Positions 37,705 to 46,911 are shown, numbered from the stretch's first letter. The stretch: DNA of 64,000 bases from Desulfofarcimen acetoxidans DSM 771 (GCF_000024205.1 NC_013216.1:868001-932000), one strand, 5' to 3'. Translations and numbers: made by a program. The notes: generated by a model from the letters alone, not told the origin.

Positions 37705-37775
37705 GGAAATTATGCTTATGATGGATCTGTGGATAAGTTAAGGTTAGTATTGCATAATTTCCAATAAGTACACGT
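37705..37775. repeat. Dispersed intergenic repeat, copy 1
   Basis: GGAAATTATGC (37705-37715) and GCATAATTTCC (37752-37762) are exact inverted repeats, followed by AATAAGTACACGTGCCTGTG. A related unit lies at 46570-46682 with the same ends and flank. It looks like a small non-coding repeat family in this genome. Confidence 0.5.
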
Positions 37776-37937
37776 GCCTGTGTTTTCTGTGGATAACTCT
37801 GTGAATAATGTGAACATTCTGTTTTTGGTATACTAATAACAAATTTCGAGTATTTTCGGAGTTGTTGTGCTTGACTTTTATTAGGGGAGAAGGTATTCTA
37901 TTGAAAATATATTGCCATTTATTGAAAGGAGTTTAAT

Positions 37938-38501
37938 ATGGAAACAATTGAAGCCATTAAATCGCGAAGAAGCATTCGCAAATACAAAAGTGACCCTATC
38001 CCAGAACAGACAATCAGAGAATTGCTGGAACTTGCTGCCTGGGCACCAAGTGGTATAAACAGTCAACCCTGGGCCTTTGTTGTTTTGGAGAACAAGGAAT
38101 ACCTTAAAAACCTTTCTGATCGAGCCAAGGCTTTTCTTTTGGAAAAATTAGACGCCATGCCAGCCCTTGAACAATACCGAAACGCTCTTGCTAATCCTAA
38201 TTTTAATATTTTTTATGATGCTCCTGTTCTGGTTATAATTTATGGCGACAAGAACTTTTTTACATATATCAATGATTGCAGTATGGCTGCTCTTAATATG
38301 ATGTTGGCCGCTTATGACAAAGGCCTCGGGAGTTGTTGGATTGGTTTTGCCAGTAGTATTGCAAATACCTCAGAAGTAAAAAAAGAATTAAATGTTCCGG
38401 AGCGATATGAAGTAGTGGCTCCCATTATTCTGGGATATCCTGATCTCTCTCCCGGAAAAGGCAGTAGAAAAGAATTAAATATTATCAATTGGAAGAAATA
38501 G
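37938..38501 (+). CDS. Nitroreductase-family flavoprotein
   Basis: A 187-residue FMN-dependent oxidoreductase. Motifs: AIKSRRSIRKYKSDPIP (phosphate and FMN binding), LELAAWAPSGINSQPWAFVV, and AYDKGLGSCWIGFAS near the C-terminus. It reduces nitro compounds, quinones or similar acceptors with NAD(P)H. ATG after AAAGGAG. Its last 17 bases overlap the convergent methyltransferase gene. Confidence 0.92.
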   Translation: METIEAIKSRRSIRKYKSDPIPEQTIRELLELAAWAPSGINSQPWAFVVLENKEYLKNLSDRAKAFLLEKLDAMPALEQYRNALANPNFNIFYDAPVLVIIYGDKNFFTYINDCSMAALNMMLAAYDKGLGSCWIGFASSIANTSEVKKELNVPERYEVVAPIILGYPDLSPGKGSRKELNIINWKK

Positions 38502-39822
38502 AATATTGTTTTTTGTTTTGTTTACGACAGCCTTTGTAAACGTAAACAATGGCTTCATGTAAGTCTTTGTCACTGTGTCTTTTGCGAATCCTCTCTATTT
38601 TGTGAATTTGATAACCTAAATCCAGGCCCTCAAAAATTTCTCCGAGAATTTTATCTGTTTCGATGAAAATACCTTTTATTCGAGAACAACCGACTACATA
38701 GGCACACCGGGCATAATCCGAAAGGAACCTGTCTTGAGCTACAATCTGTTTGGCTAGCATATTGAAATATTTTGTTATGTAATTGGCCATTAAGTTATCC
38801 TGCTCTCTGATTTGCCCGGCTATAGGTGATACCTTTTGATTAATAATTGGGTATAGGGGGTCTATTACGCCTTTATTTAATATGGAGGTGGCAGAACCCC
38901 AGGTACCGCCTATGGTGATTTTGTCTAAATCGGCAGCCTGTTTACTGTTACTTAGAAAATCAAAAAAGTATAGGTGGGGCCGTGTATTCCATACATAACT
39001 ATACCTGTTGGGATAAGGCGGCGAGGTTATTACCCGGTCGATTTTTTGAGGTATGTCAATGCCTTCTAAATGAGTTGAATCAGTCATAAAGACGGTGGAA
39101 GGAGTATTAGCAACCTTACTGCCGGTGCTTTCCAGATCCGAAAGCATTTCTTCAATGTGATTAGAAAAAGTGCTCCACACTTCAATGTCCCTGCCGGTTT
39201 TATCGACAAAATGCAGCTGCAGCCTTCCGAGAGTTACATTAGTTAAGTCAGGTACCAGAACCCCTGCCAATCCTAACAGGAAAAAATTGCGCTCCGGTTC
39301 ATCCATCCTGGCAGTGGTAATAGCCAGTTTTAATACTAACAAGTCTTTTAAAACATCTTTTCTCCACCAGCGGAAGATATTATGGATAGCTGGAAGTCTG
39401 ATACCCGTTTCCTCAACTTCAGCGTTTTTTAAAGCAAGCTTTTTCTCGAAGTAGAAAGAACTTAGATTCTCTAAGTTCTTTCTCAGAAGAGAAGCATTTA
39501 ACTGCCAGTTTGTGCTTACCCGGCAGTTAAAATGAAGCATTGGATTTATTTCGAAGCCATAGGCGGCTATTTGATTTAGTTTGCATTGGATAAGTGTTGT
39601 TCCTCCACCGGCAAACGGATCGAGAACCACGTGCTTATCACAGGTTTCCGTTTCAGCCAGCATGATTTCGACTAGCTCCGGGCCGTAACTGGGTGTAAGG
39701 CGAAACCACCTGTGAAAGGGACTAATCAAACCGCCACGAAATGTTGCTTCCCCCGTAAGGATTTTCCGGTATACTACCTTATCTTCAGATCGCTTATTTT
39801 TTTCAGGATCGAGCAAACTCAT
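38485..39822 (-). CDS. DNA methyltransferase, alpha/beta type with TSPPY motif
   Basis: A 445-residue protein with SAM-binding motif I (VVLDPFAGGGTTLIQCKL) and catalytic motif IV TSPPYPNRYSYVW, which places it among amino-methyltransferases (N4-cytosine or N6-adenine). The order motif I then motif IV is that of the beta-like or permuted groups. No restriction endonuclease gene is adjacent, so it appears to be an orphan enzyme, perhaps regulatory or a defence relic. The C-terminal basic tail lies across the nitroreductase stop. Confidence 0.85.
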   Translation of the reverse strand: MSLLDPEKNKRSEDKVVYRKILTGEATFRGGLISPFHRWFRLTPSYGPELVEIMLAETETCDKHVVLDPFAGGGTTLIQCKLNQIAAYGFEINPMLHFNCRVSTNWQLNASLLRKNLENLSSFYFEKKLALKNAEVEETGIRLPAIHNIFRWWRKDVLKDLLVLKLAITTARMDEPERNFFLLGLAGVLVPDLTNVTLGRLQLHFVDKTGRDIEVWSTFSNHIEEMLSDLESTGSKVANTPSTVFMTDSTHLEGIDIPQKIDRVITSPPYPNRYSYVWNTRPHLYFFDFLSNSKQAADLDKITIGGTWGSATSILNKGVIDPLYPIINQKVSPIAGQIREQDNLMANYITKYFNMLAKQIVAQDRFLSDYARCAYVVGCSRIKGIFIETDKILGEIFEGLDLGYQIHKIERIRKRHSDKDLHEAIVYVYKGCRKQNKKQYSISSN

Positions 39823-39944
39823 CTTTCTGTCTCCATATTTATTGCATATTTTTCTTAAATAGTTTTCCTTAAAAGAATAAACCTGTAGGGTGCTTTTGTG
39901 TTGCGGTTGCCTAAGTTTTGTTTTAACAAAGAGTTTAGAGACAA

Positions 39945-41315
39945 TCAGGCGTCTATAAAAGCAAGCAGTTCGGCTGTTTTTTGCAGCATTAGTTGATGGT
40001 TGCCCCTGCTTTCAACATTTAGTCGCAGTAGTGGTTCAGTATTGGACATGCGAAGGTTAAAGCGCCAGTCAGTGAATTCCAAGCTTAAACCGTCAGTATG
40101 ATCAATAAGGGCTTTTCCGATAAAATGCTTCTCAACTTTTTTTAGAATTTCTGTCGGGTTTGCTACCTTACGGTTGATTTCACCACTGGCCGGGTATTTG
40201 CGCATCTGTTTGCCGATTAATTTTGACAGGGGGGTGTTTTCTCTGCACATAATTTCCAAAACAAGCAACCAGGGGATCATGCCGCTGTCACAATAGGCAA
40301 AGTTTTTGAAATAGTGATGTGCTGACATTTCACCGCCGTAAATGGCATCCTCCACGCGCATGCGTTCTTTTATAAAAGCATGTCCTGTTTTACTTAAGAC
40401 CGGTATGCCTCCCGCCTGCTGCACCATCTCGATGGTATTCCAGGTAAGCCTGGGATCATGAATTATCTTGGCTTCCGGATTTTTACACAATAATGCGCTA
40501 GCCAGAAGACCTACTATATAATAACCCTCGATGAAATCACCTTTCTCGTCAAAAAAGAAACAACGGTCAAAGTCGCCGTCCCAGGCAATTCCAACATCTG
40601 CTTTGCTTTCTTTAACAACCTTAGCTGTGGCTTCACGATTTTCAGGCAGCAATGGGTTGGGAATACCGTTAGGAAATTCACCGTCCGGCTTATGATGAAC
40701 CTTAATTAGCCGGAAGGGTAAACGGCTTTCCAGTAAATCAAGGATAGGCCCGGCACACCCGTTGCCCGAATTAACTACCACTGTGAGAGGCTTTAAAGCC
40801 GATAGATCAACATAAGAAAGCAGGTGCTCAATGTAATCAACCGTGATGTCCATTTTACGGACTTTTCCCCTGGCTGGATTTAGATCTGTTGGAGGTGCAA
40901 AAATCCCTTTTACTACCCGTTCCTCCAGCTCTCTTAATCCGCTGTCCCCGCTTATGGGCCTGGCTCCCGCACGCACCAGCTTCATGCCGTTATAGTCCAT
41001 GGGATTATGGCTGGCTGTTACCATTATTCCCCCGTCCAGATTTAAATGAAAAGCAGCAAAATAAACTTGCTCTGTACCGCAGTTTCCGATATTGATAACA
41101 TTGCAGCCGGCGTCATTAAGCCCGCTGGCTAAGGCAGCAGCCAGCGGCGGACTGGAAAGACGCACGTCATAACCCACAGCCACTTGCCGCGCCTTGAAAA
41201 GATCCACATAAGCACGACCGACGCGGTAGGCAATTTCTTCATTGAGTTCATCCGGAACCCGGCCACGAATGTCATAGGCTTTAAATGCATTTCGGATTTG
41301 GTTTTTTCCCTGCAT
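39945..41315 (-). CDS. Phosphomannomutase/phosphoglucomutase
   Basis: A 456-residue alpha-D-phosphohexomutase that interconverts mannose- or glucose-6-phosphate and the 1-phosphates, feeding sugar nucleotides for envelope polysaccharides. Motifs: [20 protein letters not shown], phosphoserine loop [16 protein letters not shown], metal-binding [12 protein letters not shown], sugar-binding [10 protein letters not shown], and phosphate-binding [14 protein letters not shown]. The ATG at 41313-41315 is chosen after GGAGGA; a longer in-frame start at 41360 lacks a site. Confidence 0.93.
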   Translation of the reverse strand: MQGKNQIRNAFKAYDIRGRVPDELNEEIAYRVGRAYVDLFKARQVAVGYDVRLSSPPLAAALASGLNDAGCNVINIGNCGTEQVYFAAFHLNLDGGIMVTASHNPMDYNGMKLVRAGARPISGDSGLRELEERVVKGIFAPPTDLNPARGKVRKMDITVDYIEHLLSYVDLSALKPLTVVVNSGNGCAGPILDLLESRLPFRLIKVHHKPDGEFPNGIPNPLLPENREATAKVVKESKADVGIAWDGDFDRCFFFDEKGDFIEGYYIVGLLASALLCKNPEAKIIHDPRLTWNTIEMVQQAGGIPVLSKTGHAFIKERMRVEDAIYGGEMSAHHYFKNFAYCDSGMIPWLLVLEIMCRENTPLSKLIGKQMRKYPASGEINRKVANPTEILKKVEKHFIGKALIDHTDGLSLEFTDWRFNLRMSNTEPLLRLNVESRGNHQLMLQKTAELLAFIDA

Positions 41316-41495
41316 GATAAATCCTCCGTTTTTTATTCTAAACATAAAAAAATATTCCATAAGATGGTGATTTGTGCAGATGATAATGCTTTTATTATAG
41401 CATGCAATCGTATGGCGGGGTATTCAAAATCAAGTGGTTTCAGAAGCGGAAGACATATTATGACAGAACCTTTGATTTGCAAAAAACAATAAATG

Positions 41496-41681
41496 CTACC
41501 TTTTTTCTTCAACTAATATAAATATTTTATTTTTCTTACTGCTGGAACCATTAGCTTCAGCACCAATATACTGAATACTGATTACCTGTTCCCGGGCCAG
41601 ATTAGTGTTGGCCAAAAACTTATTAAACTGAGCTTCTGCCGATTCAGTCGCTGTATCAATAAACACGTAGCTTCTTAACAT
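41496..41681 (-). CDS. Small protein, unknown function
   Basis: A 61-residue protein starting at an ATG seven bases after AGGAGG. The sequence (SYVFIDTATESAEAQFNKFL, REQVISIQYIGAEANGSSSK, KIFILVEE) suggests a small ferredoxin-like alpha/beta fold with two strands and one helix. No family recognised. A strong ribosome site and clean frame support a real gene. The following 430 bases (41682-42108) contain no feature I can support. Confidence 0.65.
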   Translation of the reverse strand: MLRSYVFIDTATESAEAQFNKFLANTNLAREQVISIQYIGAEANGSSSKKNKIFILVEEKR

Positions 41682-42108
41682 TATGTGAACCTCCTAAATC
41701 ATTAGCTCTTTTTTTCTCAGTGTTGTTTAATACGATTTTTAATTTGTGTGTCTTTTATTTAAACAGTCCTTTTGGCAGATCGTTCGGACTTGATTATTAT
41801 ATTGCGTATCCGGATGAAATGATTAACTTATAATTCTGAGTATGATGAGTTTTTGTATGTTTGGCGATTAAATTAATACTTAAAAAGCTTATATTTTACG
41901 AAGGAATAAATATAAAGTAGATGAGCATAGGGGAAAGAGGAATTTGATGGCATCCTTATTTGGTTTACTCATTTTAGTCCGTCATTGGCAGACCCGGATC
42001 AATTCCCCCACCTGACAACTAATATTTTTCCCTCTGCTGTTGTGGGAAAGACTATGATGATCAAAACTATAAAGTATGGGTAAAAAATAATCAGTTAGGA
42101 TAAAAATT

Positions 42109-42454
42109 ATGAGAGAAGTTAAGACCTGCTACGGAATTATTAAAGGAGTTTCATATATGGATTGTTACCCGAAGGGAAACCTGAGAAATTGTGTGGTAGC
42201 AGAGCATAATGAGCTGGTCACACCGTTTGGTATTCTTGTGCCTATGTTTAGAAATAATGAGATAAGGAGAAAATCCGGTAAACCGATTGCCTTTTACTCT
42301 AACGGCTGCCTAAAAAATCTGCCTCTTCAGGAACAAACCCTTATTCCAACTTCACTGGTCCGAAGAGGATGAGAGGGAGCTGGCTTATGAAATGGATTTG
42401 CAAATTTCCTGCGGGCATTTTAAAAGCCCTATAATCGGTATTCATTTTTATTAA
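42109..42454 (+). pseudogene. Clostridial conserved protein with internal deletion
   Basis: The first 82 codons (REVKTCYGIIKGVSYMDCYP, PFGILVPMFRNNEIRRKSGK, AFYSNGCLKNLPLQEQT) match a conserved protein of Clostridia that continues with a longer repetitive middle part. Here the frame stops after TSLVRRG. In the next frame, starting at 42356, WSEEDERELAYEMDLQIS followed by SPIIGIHFY and TAA is the normal end of the same family. A deletion of the middle plus a frame change has inactivated it. The family assignment is from memory of the family pattern. Confidence 0.6.
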
Positions 42455-42569
42455 ATTCTCCTCTTGGTCCCCTGAATGTGCGTACGGGAATTTCCTTTTA
42501 CCAGGGAGGACAAATCAAATCACTCGAGCCGGCCTGCCCCACACCGGTGACAAGTTGCGATAAAGTGTG

Positions 42570-42745
42570 AACTACCCCCGCTTACGTTCCACTAAGAAGC
42601 GGGGGCTTCCAAAGGAACATCAACGAGCGTTTCCTGATTCATCAGCCACGGCCTACCGTTACAAAGAGCAATAGGTCTTACACGGCCTCCAGCAGGCATG
42701 ATTTCGGGCGGTCCCCGCCCTACAACTATATATCTAAGCCGCTAG
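42570..42745 (-). ncRNA. Candidate omega RNA / right end of the IS200/IS605 element
   Basis: Downstream of tnpB on its strand lies about 160 bases of non-coding, GC-rich sequence ending in a 9-bp stem (42575-42583 with 42597-42605, CCCCCGCTT/AAGCGGGGG). This is the usual place and shape of the TnpB guide RNA scaffold. The guide would be read from the flank beginning near 42570. The RNA is inferred. Confidence 0.6.
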
Positions 42746-43834
42746 CATTTCTAAGCCACGACGTTCTATCAATATAGCTGACACCAAATCCCTGGGCATA
42801 ACCATTCCACAAGCAGGACACCGGTGCACTCTGACACTCAAATCCTTTGGCACATTGGCACCACAAAGACATGTCTGGGAAGTGCCATGAGGAGGGACAG
42901 GAAGAAATATTTTACCATATCTGTGACATTTATACTCAACAAAGTTTCTGAATGTACCCCATGAAGCATCATGTATGCTTTTAGCTAGGTAGTGGTTTTT
43001 GACCATGTTCTTGATCTTTAGATCTTCCATGAAGACAATATCATGGCTCTGAACCACGTCTAGACTGGTCTTGTGTAGAAAGTCTTTTCGTTGATTAGTT
43101 ATCTTAGCATGAAGTTTAGCCACTTTAGTTTTGGCTTTCCCTCGGTTGTTAGAACCTTTCTTTTTGCGAGAAAGTCTTCGCTGTTGTTTGGCTAACTTCC
43201 TTTCTGATTTACGATAGTATTTTGGGGTTTCTATTTCTGTACTATCAGACAATACAGCAAAATGTTCAAGGCCCACGTCTATTCCAATGGATTTGGTACT
43301 GTCGATAAGATTTTCGAGTACTTCCACTTCGGCAGTCAAATTAGCGTACCACTTACCACCGTGATACTTTATGTTAACCCTGGATATTTGACTGGCATCA
43401 AATTCCCGGTGAGTTGTCATTTTTACGAAACCTATTTTAGAAAGATAGATTTTACCCGGCTTAGAGAAAGTTTTCTTTATAGCATCCACCTGGGGATAGG
43501 TAAATGATGTGTAATGGTCACGGTTTTTGAACCGGGGGTATCCGGCTTCTTTGGCAAAAAACTGCTGATAGGCAAAGTCTACCCGGCGCAAAGTATCCTG
43601 CATTACCTGACTGTGAACTTGCTTGTATTCCAGATGTTCTTTTGTATAGCCTGGCAGCATATTCTGCTGTTTATTATATGTCAACCCTTGGCCGGTTTCT
43701 TTATACACACGCTGACGCTCAGATAAAGACCGGTTATAGAGTTTCCGGCAAAGTTTTAGTGTGTGAAACATTTTTTTCTGTTGCTCTTTGGTCGGACGCA
43801 TTTCAAACCGGTAGACAATTTGCAAATGATTCAC
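42734..43834 (-). CDS. tnpB: TnpB RNA-guided nuclease
   Basis: A 366-residue protein with the N-terminal helix-turn-helix-like region (YRFEMRPTKEQQKKMFHTL) and the RuvC core: D186 (SIGIDVGLEHFAV), E270 (IVFMEDLKIKNM) and D349 (VMPRDLVSAILIERRG). A zinc ribbon is formed by C322, C324, C339 and C342. All catalytic residues are present, so it should be an active omega-RNA-guided DNA nuclease. It overlaps tnpA by 4 bases. Confidence 0.92.
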   Translation of the reverse strand: MNHLQIVYRFEMRPTKEQQKKMFHTLKLCRKLYNRSLSERQRVYKETGQGLTYNKQQNMLPGYTKEHLEYKQVHSQVMQDTLRRVDFAYQQFFAKEAGYPRFKNRDHYTSFTYPQVDAIKKTFSKPGKIYLSKIGFVKMTTHREFDASQISRVNIKYHGGKWYANLTAEVEVLENLIDSTKSIGIDVGLEHFAVLSDSTEIETPKYYRKSERKLAKQQRRLSRKKKGSNNRGKAKTKVAKLHAKITNQRKDFLHKTSLDVVQSHDIVFMEDLKIKNMVKNHYLAKSIHDASWGTFRNFVEYKCHRYGKIFLPVPPHGTSQTCLCGANVPKDLSVRVHRCPACGMVMPRDLVSAILIERRGLEMLAA

Positions 43835-44235
43835 CTCTTTTCACCCTGGGTTTCAATGTACTTCTTAATTGCTTCAATGGGTGCACCACCTGTAGTTAGA
43901 AGACAAAAACTTTGCGACCAAAAATATTCTTTCCACAGCTGCTTTCTAACTTCCGGAAACTCCTTTTTAATAAGTCTGGATGATGCACTTTTGAATGCAT
44001 TGATGTACTTAGAAATTTCCGTATTAGGGTGAGCCTTGAACAATATGTGTGTGTGATCTTTGTCATGGTTGTATTCAAGAAAACTAATATTATATTTTGG
44101 TGCAATATACTCACCAATTTCTTTGATACGGTTTGCTATTGTGTCGTTTATAACTTTTCTGCGATATTTTACTACCAAAATCAGATGATATGTGAGTAAG
44201 AAGACCGAGTGGCTATTTGTATCAAGTTTGCTCAA
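43831..44235 (-). CDS. tnpA: IS200-type Y1 (HUH) transposase
   Basis: A 134-residue single-strand transposase. HUH motif in NHDKDHTHILFKAHP and catalytic tyrosine in AIKKYIETQ near the C-terminus. It works as a dimer on hairpin ends during replication. Length is normal. It forms one transcription unit with tnpB. Confidence 0.95.
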   Translation of the reverse strand: MSKLDTNSHSVFLLTYHLILVVKYRRKVINDTIANRIKEIGEYIAPKYNISFLEYNHDKDHTHILFKAHPNTEISKYINAFKSASSRLIKKEFPEVRKQLWKEYFWSQSFCLLTTGGAPIEAIKKYIETQGEKR

Positions 44236-44331
44236 TAATAATCAGCCTTTCGTTATTGCGTCTGATTATATTTTGCCACATCATAGAGGCTTTGGCAAAC
44301 ATTTTATTAGTACACAAAACAAGGCTGCCAT

Positions 44332-45531
44332 TCATCTCACCACCTTAGAGGTGGGGGAATTCTGGCGGGGTTTGGTTAAATCTGCAGGTAAAGGTATACT
44401 GACAGTGAATGTGGTGCCCTCGGCCTCACTGGACTGAAACCAAACGGAGCCTTTGAGGTAACGTTCTGTAAGAAGCTTTACGCTGTAGGTACCCAGTCCT
44501 CTCCCATTACCCTTGGTAGAAAAGGATCTTTGGAATATTTGCAGTGACACGTTTCTTGGCATAAAGGCGGGATTGTTTACCCAGAATTTAATTCGAGAGT
44601 CGCATATTTTTACGCCAGTGGTGATAATATCCCCTTTACCGGAAGCTTCCAGCGCGTTTTTTAACAGGTTGCCCAGTATTCTCTTGAGCAGAACAGGATC
44701 AGTATTAAATTCAATATCAGCCGAATTATTATCAATCTCTATGGATTTTTCTCCGGTCAGTTGGTGGTTGGCAAATTGTTTAACAGTTGTTTTTAATATT
44801 GCTAAGGATTCTATCTTTTCTGTATTGATGACCAGTTCATTATTCTCAGCGGATACTAAATCTCTTTGGCATTTGATTTCTTCTAACAAGTTGGCGGATA
44901 TCTGCAATAAGTCCTGCGTAATATCTATGGTATACGGAGACTCGGTGGATGATGCATCAAGCAGTTGAATAAGCCCGTGCAGTCCGCCGGCCGTATTTAT
45001 CACATCGTGAAAAAATATCCTTTCAAGGGCCTTTCTTCTTTTTTCATCACTAATGTCTTTTATCAAAACAATAATATAGTCCTGCAGTTCCAGAGAGAAG
45101 GGAGCCGTAGTGACCATTAAATCCAGTGAGAAGTCTTCCTTTTCTTTGTTTACAGTAATCCTGCACTCTTTAGAGGTTTTTGTGCCGTTTCTGCTTGCCA
45201 GAATGGCCTGAAGTGCCCCGCAGGCAGTGCAGTGCTCGCTTGTGCCGCAGCCGAACTTACTGTTACTATGGATACAATTCAAAACTTCCCCTGTCCTGTT
45301 CCCAATAATTTTGTCTAAGCCGGTACCTGTCTTGTTGGTAAAATTTAAAAAGGCTTCGTTGCAGTAAACCACTTGCAAGTATTGATTCAGTACTATAACA
45401 ATACCGAAAGCATCCAACAGGTAACGGATATTCTTAAATCTCTCCAAATATTTCGTCTGCTCCAGAACATTAATCTGGGGTAAGCGACTGGTAGTGGCAA
45501 GAGATAAATTGAGTTCACTTGATGTAGGCAA
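44332..45531 (-). CDS. PAS-domain histidine kinase with Cys cluster, C-terminus altered by IS insertion
   Basis: A 399-residue cytoplasmic sensor kinase. A PAS domain (LLDAFGIVIVLNQYLQVVYC) carries a cysteine group (CIHSNSKFGCGTSEHCTACG) that could bind an iron-sulfur cluster or metal. The phosphoacceptor helix is FFHDVINTAGGLHGL and the ATP-binding domain has RILGNLLKNALEAS (N box) and GNGRGLGTYSVKLL (G boxes). After SIPLPADL the last about 18 residues and the stop codon come from the left end of the IS200/IS605 element, so a few native residues have been replaced. The core looks functional. No response regulator is adjacent. Confidence 0.88.
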   Translation of the reverse strand: MPTSSELNLSLATTSRLPQINVLEQTKYLERFKNIRYLLDAFGIVIVLNQYLQVVYCNEAFLNFTNKTGTGLDKIIGNRTGEVLNCIHSNSKFGCGTSEHCTACGALQAILASRNGTKTSKECRITVNKEKEDFSLDLMVTTAPFSLELQDYIIVLIKDISDEKRRKALERIFFHDVINTAGGLHGLIQLLDASSTESPYTIDITQDLLQISANLLEEIKCQRDLVSAENNELVINTEKIESLAILKTTVKQFANHQLTGEKSIEIDNNSADIEFNTDPVLLKRILGNLLKNALEASGKGDIITTGVKICDSRIKFWVNNPAFMPRNVSLQIFQRSFSTKGNGRGLGTYSVKLLTERYLKGSVWFQSSEAEGTTFTVSIPLPADLTKPRQNSPTSKVVR

Positions 45532-45801
45532 ATTTTAGACCTCCAGAAATTTCATAATTGATATTTTTAAAAGAATATATAATGAATATATCGTAATATA
45601 CAGCTAAGTCTTAAACCTTTTTTATTTATTCAATATTTGTCTGAAAATCCCTGCTTGATTAATCACTTAGACAAATTTTCGTTATTATATTCGTTGCTGA
45701 AGAATGTATTGCATCCGGTTAAAGAAGGAAATAACCGGATGCATGTCAAATAATTATACGAAAGAAAATATCAAATCATAAAGTTAAAATAGGTGATGAA
45801 A

Positions 45802-46134
45802 ATGAAAAAGAGAACAAAAATTAGAAAGAATTTAACTGATCAGGATATGCTGGCAAGTTTTTTAATAAATAATAAAGGAGAACGTATAACCTGTTTGTTT
45901 GATGAGGAGGAAGCAGAGCCATCGGCTCAACCGGTCAAAAGAGCATCGACAAAGGAAGAAAGTTCGTTTTTAACACCTGAACTTCAGGAGAAGGTTGACA
46001 AAGCTTTATTAGAGCTTAAAGTAAAGCTTTTTAAGGATGGTATTATTGATTATGAAATCAAGGTTTCTCTTCAGGCAAACCAGGTAGTACTGGCTGCTGT
46101 TCCTTTATCTGAGAAGAAGAAAATAAAACGCTAG
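45802..46134 (+). CDS. Small charged protein, unknown function
   Basis: A protein of about 110 residues starting at an ATG five bases after AGGTGA. It has a very basic N-terminus (MKKRTKIRKNLTDQD), an acidic, low-complexity middle, and a C-terminal half that looks like a mixed alpha/beta fold (LQEKVDKALLELKVKLFKDG, DYEIKVSLQANQVVLAAVPL). No family recognised. It stands alone before the T-box leader. Confidence 0.6.
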   Translation: MKKRTKIRKNLTDQDMLASFLINNKGERITCLFDEEEAEPSAQPVKRASTKEESSFLTPELQEKVDKALLELKVKLFKDGIIDYEIKVSLQANQVVLAAVPLSEKKKIKR

Positions 46135-46280
46135 AAAAGAGTTAAAGAAGAGCCCAAGTGGGTTGTGAAACAGGCAGAAAGGTTTGAGTAAGTTATGGAA
46201 TTGAAAAATCTTCTAAAAAACCACTTGCAATATCTCCTTTATATGTTATAATCACTATTAATTAAATCTTTATTAAAAGC

Positions 46281-46562
46281 TGTGAAGGAGAAAAGTAAGT
46301 TAAGCCCAGCTTTTCAGGGAGAAGGTGTCATTGACTGCAAGCACCTTTAAAGTATGGTTAACCGAAGTTCTCTCCGGAGTTGCCGGCTGAAACCCGTCAG
46401 GGTAAGTAGGTTGGGCCGTTTGCTTCCAACGTTAGAGGGAAGGGGATATCGGAATATTTTCCCGTATCTTGTATGAGTGGAACTGTATTGATACAGTTCA
46501 AGCAGGGTGGTAACGCGGCGAGCGAAGGCTCTTCGTCCCTTTGGGATGAAGAGCTTTTTTTG
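46281..46562 (+). promoter_or_regulatory. T-box riboswitch, phenylalanine specifier (UUC)
   Basis: The leader has a stem I with GGAGA/TCTCC base and an AGTAA bulge on the left. The right side of the specifier loop reads CGAAG-TTC, aligned with the glyQS pattern CGAAA-GGC, so the specifier is TTC (46368-46370), phenylalanine. The T-box motif AGGGTGGTAACGCGG (46505-46519) has TGGT, matching a tRNA ending ACCA. The terminator stem 46529-46555 is followed by eight T. Uncharged tRNA-Phe should allow read-through into the DAHP synthase and pheA genes. Confidence 0.88.
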
Positions 46563-46569
46563 TACTCTG

Positions 46570-46682
46570 GGAAATTGTGCTATGATAATTTGGCAGATAA
46601 ATTATTGTTTAATGTTGTGCAAATTTATATAGCATAAGCAGGGTTGATATTGCATAATTTCCATTGAGCACAAGTGCTTGTG
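46570..46682. repeat. Dispersed intergenic repeat, copy 2
   Basis: GGAAATTGTGC (46570-46580) and GCATAATTTCC (46652-46662) frame this unit, followed by CCATTGAGCACAAGTGCTTGTG, which matches the flank of the copy at 37705. It lies between the two T-box modules. Confidence 0.5.
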
Positions 46683-46789
46683 GCTGCTCGAAAGTCGCTT
46701 AAGACGATTTTCTTGAGCAGTTGCGAATAAAAATAACCTTCTACTCATATGAATACAAGCGGGCTGATCGGGAATAATATTTTTTGTGT

Positions 46790-46890
46790 ATCTTTGACTA
46801 AGAGGGTCTTTATATTAGACCAATTAGGGTGGTAACGCGGAAGCCTTGAGTTTTCGTCCCTGCGCGGGCGGAAGTTCTGGGCTTTTAATT
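46790..46890 (+). promoter_or_regulatory. Second, partial T-box (stem III, antiterminator and terminator only)
   Basis: A stem III (GGTCT/AGACC, 46805-46821) precedes an exact T-box motif AGGGTGGTAACGCGG (46826-46840), followed by a terminator-like stem and TTTTAATTT just before the DAHP synthase gene. I cannot find stem I or a specifier loop in the 220 bases upstream. It is either a decayed duplicate or a module with an unusual tRNA-binding part. Confidence 0.7.
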
Positions 46891-46911
46891 TATATAACGG
46901 AGGGAATGTTT

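Larger units (their letters stand above)
42560..44360 (-). mobile_element. IS200/IS605-family element
   Basis: A complete-looking element: left-end hairpin CCACCT-TAG-AGGTGG (44340-44354), Y1 tnpA, overlapping tnpB, and a hairpin-rich right end. These elements have subterminal hairpins in place of inverted repeats, so limits are approximate. It is inserted at the 3' end of a histidine kinase gene. Confidence 0.8.
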
